Shown: positions 14,996 to 21,400 of the stretch, in pieces | Layout: every line of letters starts with the position of its first letter | How positions within the stretch are numbered: position 1 is the first letter of the stretch | From: Ruminococcaceae bacterium UBA3220 | Lineage (GTDB): Bacteria > Bacillota > Clostridia > Oscillospirales > Acutalibacteraceae | Direction of reading: 5' to 3' | DNA: 25,096 nt | Assembly (NCBI GenBank): GCA_002363095.1 | Contig: DEWC01000082.1 | Location: forward strand, 1-25,096 | The notes under the pieces: generated by a model | Told to the model about the DNA's origin: nothing | The model's database searches: none | The model's input: only the letters and a program-made list of their open reading frames with translations | Program-made: the position numbers and the translations under genes

Positions 14996-15190
14996 CGAAC
15001 GATGTGTTCCGTCTTCGCGGAACGTGATGCACACTTCGTGCGTGATGTATCCTTCGGATGTGATGTGCGCTAACGCGCGTGACGGAAGCGGAACGCATCT
15101 CATCACTGCGACCGCAGGAAGCATCATCACTTTTGCCGCTTGCGGCAAATACATCACTTGCCCGATAGGGCAACCACCACCCGTTCACCG
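14994..15190. repeat. Hairpin ladder: tandem short palindromes with GTGATG/CATCAC spacers
   Basis: The non-coding stretch behind the tRNA terminator holds a regular array. In the left half, hairpins at 15006-15023, 15029-15041, 15049-15059 and 15067-15078 are separated by GTGATG at 15024, 15042 and 15060 and GTGACG at 15079. A central hairpin (GCG-GAA-CGC) is at 15088-15096. In the right half, hairpins at 15106-15117, 15132-15149 and 15158-15173 are separated by CATCAC at 15101, 15125 and 15152, then CCACCAC. The right-half spacers are the reverse complement of the left-half spacers. Outer edges GGCGAACG (14994) and CGTTCACC (15182) are also roughly complementary. I do not recognise a named element, and no open reading frame here is credible. 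Confidence 0.8.
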
Positions 15191-15206
15191 CATATTCAAA
15201 AAAATC

Positions 15207-15235
15207 TTGACTGATAAAACTTTTTTGTATATAAT
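15207..15235 (+). promoter_or_regulatory. Sigma-A promoter of the zinc-ribbon gene
   Basis: -35 TTGACT (15207-15212), a 17-base spacer, and a perfect -10 TATAAT (15230-15235). The start near 15242 leaves about 32 bases before the ATG at 15274. The hairpin ladder ends about 20 bases upstream of the -35. Confidence 0.87.
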
Positions 15236-15273
15236 TAACATAGCGAATTTAAAATCGTTAAAGGAGAATTGTT

Positions 15274-15654
15274 ATGAACAATAATCAAGTTGTATGCCCG
15301 AAGTGCGGAAATGTTGAGCCTGCGGGAAATGCGTTTTGCAGCAAGTGCGGTGCGCCTTTTGCACAACCTCAGCAACCTCAGCAGCCCCCGGTAGCTCCCG
15401 TATATAACCCAAATTATAATCAAGGATATTATCCTCCTGCTCCTCCTATGGAGAAAAAGAAACTTTATTTTATTATCGCCCTTGCGGGAATAGGTCTTAA
15501 TTTCCTTTGCAGTTTCTTTCTTTCTATTTTCGGCATGGCGGGAAACTATGATTCATGGGTAAGAATTTTCGATCTATTCGGCAGCATAGGCTTTGCCGGC
15601 GCTTTTGGCGGTCTGCTTATGTATATCAAGGAAAGATTTGACGAAAAGAAATAA
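15274..15654 (+). CDS. Zinc-ribbon membrane protein of unknown function
   Basis: A 126-residue protein. The N-terminal zinc ribbon has two CxxCG knuckles, CPKCG near residues 9-13 and CSKCG near 22-26. A Pro/Gln/Tyr-rich flexible linker covers about 28-60. Two hydrophobic segments follow at about 63-85 and 97-115, and the C-terminus is charged (KERFDEKK). Such zinc-ribbon-plus-linker-plus-membrane proteins are very common in Clostridia, and no biochemical role is established. The ATG follows AAAGGAG with a normal spacing. It is a single-gene unit with its own promoter and terminator. Confidence 0.88.
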   Translation: MNNNQVVCPKCGNVEPAGNAFCSKCGAPFAQPQQPQQPPVAPVYNPNYNQGYYPPAPPMEKKKLYFIIALAGIGLNFLCSFFLSIFGMAGNYDSWVRIFDLFGSIGFAGAFGGLLMYIKERFDEKK

Positions 15655-15671
15655 GGATTTAATACAAATTT

Positions 15672-15702
15672 TCGGGTGCCTTTTTCGGGCGCCCGATTTT
15701 TT
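15672..15702 (+). terminator. Terminator of the zinc-ribbon gene
   Basis: Arms TCGGGTGCC (15672-15680) and GGCGCCCGA (15688-15696), nine pairs including one G-U, followed by six T. Confidence 0.9.
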
Positions 15703-15777
15703 AATATCCACAAAAAAGGAGCAAAAACAACCTTAATTGCACGGCGAAAAAAGATTGGCTTTCTGAGCAGATTTTCC

Positions 15778-15899
15778 TTGATTTTTACAGTATAATGTAT
15801 TATATTATAAAGGATTAAAAAAACAAATTAAGCCGAACGCCCTTCGGCGCAAAAAAGGTGCCTTTAACCGAGCGATGCGTAAGCAGTTTTTTCGGCACC
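15778..15899 (+). promoter_or_regulatory. Probable promoter and structured leader of the GH36-type gene
   Basis: The best promoter fit is -35 TTGATT (15778-15783), a 17-base spacer, -10 TATATT (15801-15806); a TATAAT at 15791 lacks a good -35. The leader holds a hairpin GCCGAA (15832-15837) / TTCGGC (15843-15848) and a second pair of arms GGTGCC (15857-15862) / GGCACC (15894-15899). The second structure ends at the ribosome site. Whether these regulate the gene is unknown. Confidence 0.5.
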
Positions 15900-15915
15900 G
15901 GAGAGTGTGATCCTT

Positions 15916-17841
15916 ATGGTAAAAATCGAAAGAATAACCGCCTTTAACGAGAGCGAAGAAAGCATAGATTTTCGCGGTGAATGTAACTTCGAAACGGTTG
16001 ACGGTGTTCGGGTTATGCGGATTGATGTTTCTTCGGAAACGCCGCTCGGCAGTGCAAATGCCGTGTCGGTTGATATGGATATCCCCGGGCTTTTAAGATT
16101 TATGGGGGACAGAAGGCACAAAGAGTTTTGGTGCGAGCCGAACTTCGGCACGCGGTTAGGCGAGGCGAAGGGCAATATACAGGGCTTTGTCGCCGAGCTT
16201 GAGAACGGGTCGTTCACGGTCATTTTACCGCTCGTTTCCGACGATTACAAATGCATTCTGAGCGGAACCGAGGATAACCTCCTTCGCGCAAGGGTTTTCA
16301 CATGGTTTGCAGGTTTGAAAGAATGCAAATGTCCCGCCTTTGTTACCGCCGACGGAAACGACCCCTATGCGCTCCTAAAAAAGTGTGCCGAGGTCGCCGT
16401 TAAGGTTTTGGGTAAGGACATTAAACTCATAGACGAGCGTAAATACCCCGAAATTCTCGAATACCTCGGCTGGTGCACATGGGACGCGTTCCAAATCCGC
16501 GTTAATCATGACTCGGTTATTGCAAAATGCGAAGAATTCAAGAAAAAGAACATCCCCGTTAAGTGGATGATTCTTGACGATATGTGGGCGGAGGTTCGCG
16601 ATTTTTACGGTGCCGAATATAAAGACAGGGAAGAAATGGCGCAACTTATGTACCGTTCCAAACTTTATTCCTTTAAAGCCGACCCGAAGAGATTTAAAAA
16701 GGGTCTTAAAGGCTTTATCGAAGATGTCGAAAAATACGGAATCTCGGTTGGTGTTTGGCACCCGACAACGGGCTACTGGAAGGGTATCGAAAAATCGGGC
16801 GATATATATAAGGAGTATGCCGACTGCCTTATTGACACCTACGAGGATGTTTGTATCCCCTCTTTTGAAACCGATAAAGCATATCGCTTTTATAATGCGT
16901 TTCATAAGTATCTTGCGTCGTGCGGCGCAAAATTTGTCAAGGTTGATAATCAAAGTATCAACCGCCGTTATTACAGGGGTCTTGCCCCCGTCGGCAAAAC
17001 GGCGAGTCTTTACCATAAAGCGGTTGAACGCTCTGTGAAGGAGCATTTCGGCGGCGCCATGATAAACTGTATGGGAATGGCGAGCGAGGATATGTGGAAC
17101 AGAAGCGACAGTGCCGTTTCGCGTTGCAGTGATGACTTTATGCCCGAGGACCGCGTCTGGTTCGTTAAACATATTTTGCAGTGCTCCTATAATTCGCTCA
17201 TTCAAGGCCTCTTTTATTATGAGGATTTCGATATGTGGTGGACCGATGACAGTCAGGCAAAAAAGAACAGCCTTCTGCGCGCCGTAAGCGGAGGCCCCGT
17301 GTATGTAAGCGATACGCTTGACCGCAGTAATCCCGAGATTCTTGCTCCGCTGTGCCTTAAAGACGGGCGGATACTTCGTTGCGATAACCCAGCCGTTCCG
17401 ACAAGGGATTGCCTTTGCGCCGACCCGAGAACCGGCGATAAGGCGTTTAAGCTCAAAAACACCGCCAACGGATGCGGAATTATGGCTGTTTTCAATTTAA
17501 GCGCCGAAAACAAGCCGGTAACCGCCACCGTTTCCCCCTCCGATATAGAGGGCGTTTGCGGCGAGGAGTTCGGCGTTTATGATAATTTAAATCGCACCCT
17601 TACCGTTCTCAAAAAGAACGAAAGCATGACCGTTACCCTTGAAAGTAACGATGATTGCGCCCTTTATAATATCGTTCCCCTTAAAGGCGGAAACGCCGTT
17701 ATAGGGCTTGCCGATAAATTTATCGCCCCGAAAACATTTTATTATAACGAGTCGGGCAAAGCGGTCTTTTACGAGCAGGGTGAGACAGCCGAAATAAAGA
17801 ACGGCAAATTGGTTTTTTCCTGCGGTACGGAAGGGAAATAA
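15916..17841 (+). CDS. GH36-type alpha-galactosidase / raffinose synthase (Sip1) family protein
   Basis: A 641-residue protein of the raffinose synthase/Sip1 branch related to GH36 alpha-galactosidases. The N-terminal beta-rich domain spans about residues 1-170. The TIM barrel begins with YLGWCTWDAFQ near 188, followed by WMILDDMW near 220. The nucleophile motif FVKVDNQS has D344, and the CSDDF motif (D406/D407) is the expected region of the acid/base. A C-terminal beta domain follows. There is no signal peptide, so it acts in the cytoplasm, probably on imported alpha-galactosides; transglycosylation is also possible in this family. The ATG at 15916 was chosen over a GTG at 15907, which is too close to GGAG. 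No transporter or regulator lies beside it, so the substrate is not indicated by context. Confidence 0.88.
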   Translation: MVKIERITAFNESEESIDFRGECNFETVDGVRVMRIDVSSETPLGSANAVSVDMDIPGLLRFMGDRRHKEFWCEPNFGTRLGEAKGNIQGFVAELENGSFTVILPLVSDDYKCILSGTEDNLLRARVFTWFAGLKECKCPAFVTADGNDPYALLKKCAEVAVKVLGKDIKLIDERKYPEILEYLGWCTWDAFQIRVNHDSVIAKCEEFKKKNIPVKWMILDDMWAEVRDFYGAEYKDREEMAQLMYRSKLYSFKADPKRFKKGLKGFIEDVEKYGISVGVWHPTTGYWKGIEKSGDIYKEYADCLIDTYEDVCIPSFETDKAYRFYNAFHKYLASCGAKFVKVDNQSINRRYYRGLAPVGKTASLYHKAVERSVKEHFGGAMINCMGMASEDMWNRSDSAVSRCSDDFMPEDRVWFVKHILQCSYNSLIQGLFYYEDFDMWWTDDSQAKKNSLLRAVSGGPVYVSDTLDRSNPEILAPLCLKDGRILRCDNPAVPTRDCLCADPRTGDKAFKLKNTANGCGIMAVFNLSAENKPVTATVSPSDIEGVCGEEFGVYDNLNRTLTVLKKNESMTVTLESNDDCALYNIVPLKGGNAVIGLADKFIAPKTFYYNESGKAVFYEQGETAEIKNGKLVFSCGTEGK

Positions 17842-17864
17842 CATAATCGTTTTTCTGCATTGAA

Positions 17865-17892
17865 CGGGCGGATAAAATCCGCCCGGTTTTTT
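17865..17892 (+). terminator. Terminator of the GH36-type gene
   Basis: Perfect arms CGGGCGGA (17865-17872) and TCCGCCCG (17878-17885), loop TAAAA, followed by G and six T. Confidence 0.92.
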
Positions 17893-18004
17893 GTTTTACG
17901 CGGATTATAGCGGGATTTCGGGGACTCCGTCTTCTCGCGCGTGGCGTTATTGATACGGTTTTACGGATATTTTTTGTCCGCTTTTGTGTATATTGATGAA
18001 AAGT

Positions 18005-18079
18005 ATTGCAATAGATGAAAAAATTATTGCAACTTTTGTCAAAATTGTTATTGACAGATAAACAAAAATCCTGTATAAT
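18005..18079 (+). promoter_or_regulatory. Perfect-consensus promoter of the giant secreted protein, with upstream repeats
   Basis: -35 TTGACA (18051-18056), a 17-base spacer, and -10 TATAAT (18074-18079) match consensus exactly. Upstream, ATTGCAAT (18005-18012) and ATTGCAAC (18026-18033) are direct repeats 21 bases apart, two helical turns. TGTCAA (18037-18042) and TTGACA (the -35 itself) form an inverted repeat. These look like regulator sites, but no regulator is identified. The rest of 17893-18004 shows nothing I can name. Confidence 0.88.
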
Positions 18080-18120
18080 AATCATGCAGTAATATCCAAT
18101 TAAACCGTGGAGACTCAGAG

Positions 18121-18186
18121 AACGGAAAACAAAGGGGCAAAATGATTGTCCCTTGTTTTCCGTTTATTTATGTCAGTTCAAGGTGA
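18121..18186 (+). promoter_or_regulatory. Leader hairpin with possible 14-codon leader ORF
   Basis: The leader from about 18086 to 18462 is long (about 377 bases). A strong hairpin pairs 18121-18137 with 18148-18164 (AACGGAAAACAA/TTGTTTTCCGTT plus a GGG/CCC extension with one bulged A), followed by a short T-rich stretch. Inside it, AAAGGGG (18131-18137) precedes an ATG at 18142 that opens a 14-codon frame ending TGA at 18184-18186. It could be an attenuator, a small RNA terminator or a leader peptide. The remaining leader to 18370 has no gene. Confidence 0.5.
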
Positions 18187-18370
18187 GGGTTTTGAAGCTT
18201 TAAGCCTCAAAAAACAAAATATTCCCTGTTTTTGCCTTTTTCAAGAAAAATGATAGTTGCTTTTTTGCGATGTCGCCAAAGAATCATTGCCGAAAAGACA
18301 AGAGCAGTTTTGGGATGTGGGCAGATTTTGTTTTTGAGCGCGAGGACCCTAAAAACCCGAAACCTTAATT

Positions 18371-18402
18371 AATGAATAACGAATAATGAATAATGAATAA
18401 TT
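18371..18402 (+). repeat. Heptanucleotide tandem repeat (AATGAAT x4), upstream copy
   Basis: Four consecutive 7-base units, AATGAAT with one AACGAAT, run from 18371 to 18398 and continue as AATTTT. The same array in the same orientation occurs at 24149-24180 beyond the giant gene. Confidence 0.9.
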
Positions 18403-18462
18403 TTGGATTATTTGTTGTTTTGGCATCGTTGTTCAAAAAAATATTTTTATGAGGTGAATTTT

Positions 18463-21400
18463 GTGAAAGCTATGAAACTTCTTGCAGTAGTGCTTACAAT
18501 TTGTATGGCATTCTCCTGCATCGCCGTAATTCCGTTTACGGCGGCAACTGTTGCTTCGGCTGCCGACGAACCGACGGCTACGGCAACAACAACCGCTATC
18601 TATGTTGGTCCTTCAACAAGATACGCGGGCAATGTGCCGAGTGGTATTTTCTTACCCCTTGAGAAATCCAGCAAATACGGCGACGACACAATCGTTGAAA
18701 TTACCGCTGATGTTAAGATGTTAAGCGGTACAAAGCCGTATGTTCAGATGATGAGAACAGCGACAAGCAGTAGCACCGGCACTGTTTCTTCCAGCGCGGG
18801 CTCTGTTGTTTTCTATCAGGCCGACAGTAATAACGGTACTACAAACAAAAATTGGCAGGATAATAACACTTCCCGTATCGATGAAAACGGTGTTTTCCAC
18901 TGTTATGTACGACTCGACGACATCCCGGGTGAAGGAAACTGCTTCTATTCAAGCGTTTGGGACGGCGGCACAGAATACCGTAAAACAGACATTCCCGGCA
19001 GAGGAACTCCTATAGGATGCGGCGTATTTATCGGTAACACCGTTCTTAACGACGATATGAGCGTATACGGTTCTTATCACGACCTTTCTATGGAGTTCTT
19101 GATCAAGGATATCCATATAAGGATCACCACTTTAAGTGGCGGTTCGGGCGGAGCTGTCGGCGATGATCTTGCTCCGGCAACTACTACCCTCAACGAAGGC
19201 GAAGTGTTTTACTTTGTTGGCGATTCAAAACAGGGTAACAGACCTGACGCCAAAAACCATCCGCTTAACGGCAGATTGGACAAATGGAACATCGTATCTT
19301 CCGACGAAGATACCGTTCGCCAGGTAACCGTAGCCGACGACACATTTGACGGCGGCTCACATACCTATACTCAGCATGCCGAAACCGACTATGATTATGA
19401 ATACTACACCTGCGCCGATTTCGGCAATGATGTAAAATTCGAGAAGATCGGCAACTGCTACAGCAGATATCTTGATGACGACAGCGCTAAAAAAGCCTTC
19501 ATCATCAAGTCTCATGCCGGTGATTCCAAGGAACTTACCTCCAACCAGGGGTCATCTGCAATCGCAAATATCTTTGTTCCGATTAACATACATAAATTCT
19601 ATTCGGCGTATAATGCCGACACCTGCGGCGCTAATGACTTAAGAGAAGACGGCACGGCGGTAAGATTCGGCGTTTCCTTTAAGGCTAAACGCATATCGGG
19701 TACAGGTCAGCCGGTTGTCGGCGTAGCGTATGCCGACGGTAACGCCAACGGCGCAAGCGGCACCAGCTACAAGGATGCTGAGTTTGGCGCTCCGCGTGAA
19801 TACGGAAAAGACAGGTCGTATAACAACGGCTTGGAGAAATCGGGCGCCCGTTCTAAACAGTCTGATTGGGTTTCTTCTTCCTATAATGCATCCACCGGCG
19901 AATTTACCGCCCTTCTTTCAACCGAATCGGGTTATTATAAACAGATGTCCCGTAACGGTAAGTCGGCTTACATTTCGATAGGTCTTGCAGAGCATCTTAA
20001 CAGCTCTCTTGAATCTCTTAATACCGACTCAACATTCGTTATAAGCGATATTAAGTTTACCGTTTATGGACTTAACAACAGCGATACCGTTAAGTTCTCC
20101 GGCGCTAACCAGGCTCCGAAGATGACCAAAGCCAACTGCGATGTTGAAACACCGTATCAGTATACACAGCTTTGGGACTACAACGAAAAGGTTAACGGAT
20201 TTATCAATGTTGGCGTTCGTCACGCTCCTATCAATAAGTACTCGGTAGACGGCGCTGTTCAGAATGTTTTCCTTACCGATAAAAATCAGTGCAACAGCAG
20301 CGGCTGCACCCTTACAAAGCATGCCGCTACCGATACCACCATTGAATACTACGAGTGCGCCACCCACGGCAACCGTTTCGAGGACGAATTCGCTTCGATA
20401 CCTGTAGACGAAATCTCGGCTACCAAGCAGATGGTTGTTATTAAGCAGACCGGCGAAAGAGTTCGCGGCGCGTTCATCCCGCTTGATAACGACGGTTGGG
20501 TAGGATATAAAGACTTTATCTTCAAATGCAAGATGAAGATTTTCGGCGACGAACTTCCGATAATTACCCGGTATAGATCCGGTTATTGGGGTGGCGTTGG
20601 AACCTTCTATGAAGAAGGTTTTACAGCCCAGGATGCAAAGAACGGCACTGTAACCAAGTGGGTAGATTATGACCCCGAAACAATGACCTACACAGCCGCT
20701 TTCAGTATGTGGCGTGCCGATCCTAAGGGTTATAATCAGTTTAAGTACTACGAGAGCGATACCGGTGCTCACTCTGCCATTATGCTTTCGAACTTTATTC
20801 CCACTTCCGGTAAGAATCCGGGCGTTACCACTCGCAGAAGTGCAACCGGTTTTGCCTTTACCGACCCCGAAATCTACGAGGCGGCAGATGCGGCGGCAGG
20901 CACCTATACAGGTGATAACCTCTGCGCTCCTATCAGCAGCTATACCGCTAACAACCAGTCGTATGCTTATGCAAACTGCACGCAGTTAAACGGCGCAGGC
21001 GAATGGACCGACCGCAACAACAATACCATTATGACCGCTCCGCTTCATAAATGGAGCAAATACGGAAACGATTCTTATGTTTCATTCTCCGACATTCCGG
21101 ACGGTTTCTTCTCCAACGAAAACACCCCGAAGATGGTTATGTTCTCGGGCACAGGTTCAAACTATAATGCTATTGCGAAAGAAACATTCCTTTCGGCAGG
21201 CGAACCGTATCAGTTAGACTTTGATTACCGTGTATTCGGCGGTAACGGCAGAATTCAGGTTCAGTATGCTACATCCTCAGGTTATAGCAATATAGGTGAT
21301 ATAAGCTTAGATCCTTATGACACCGAGTCACCCAACAGATATACTTTGGACCATGAAGAAGGCGCTCATTATTCGCTCCGTTTCGTAATGCCTGAGGACG

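Noticed and set aside
14843..15157. Minus-strand open frame of 104 codons across the tRNA and ladder
   Set aside because: Its C-terminal part is the reverse translation of tRNA-Arg (GTRTPDPLLRRQMLYPAE), a recurrent spurious protein in databases. The rest is the repetitive hairpin array. No ribosome site supports it.
15001..15180. Hairpin ladder as a CRISPR array
   Set aside because: The repeated part is only 6 bases and changes orientation midway; the intervening segments are palindromic, unlike spacers. No cas genes are near.
16375..17205. Minus-strand open frame of 276 codons inside the GH36-type gene
   Set aside because: It lies wholly antisense to conserved catalytic motifs and has no recognisable domain.
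18403..18462. Longer N-terminus for the giant protein
   Set aside because: The signal peptide and the GAGGTG site place the start at GTG 18463; the extension has no ribosome site and would bury the signal peptide.
18086..18462. Known riboswitch in the giant gene leader
   Set aside because: I looked for cyclic di-GMP, cyclic di-AMP, SAM, TPP and T-box signatures and saw no convincing conserved core.
20029..20772. Minus-strand open frame of 247 codons inside the giant gene
   Set aside because: Antisense to a long gene with signal peptide, promoter and terminator; no ribosome site and low-complexity composition typical of a shadow frame.
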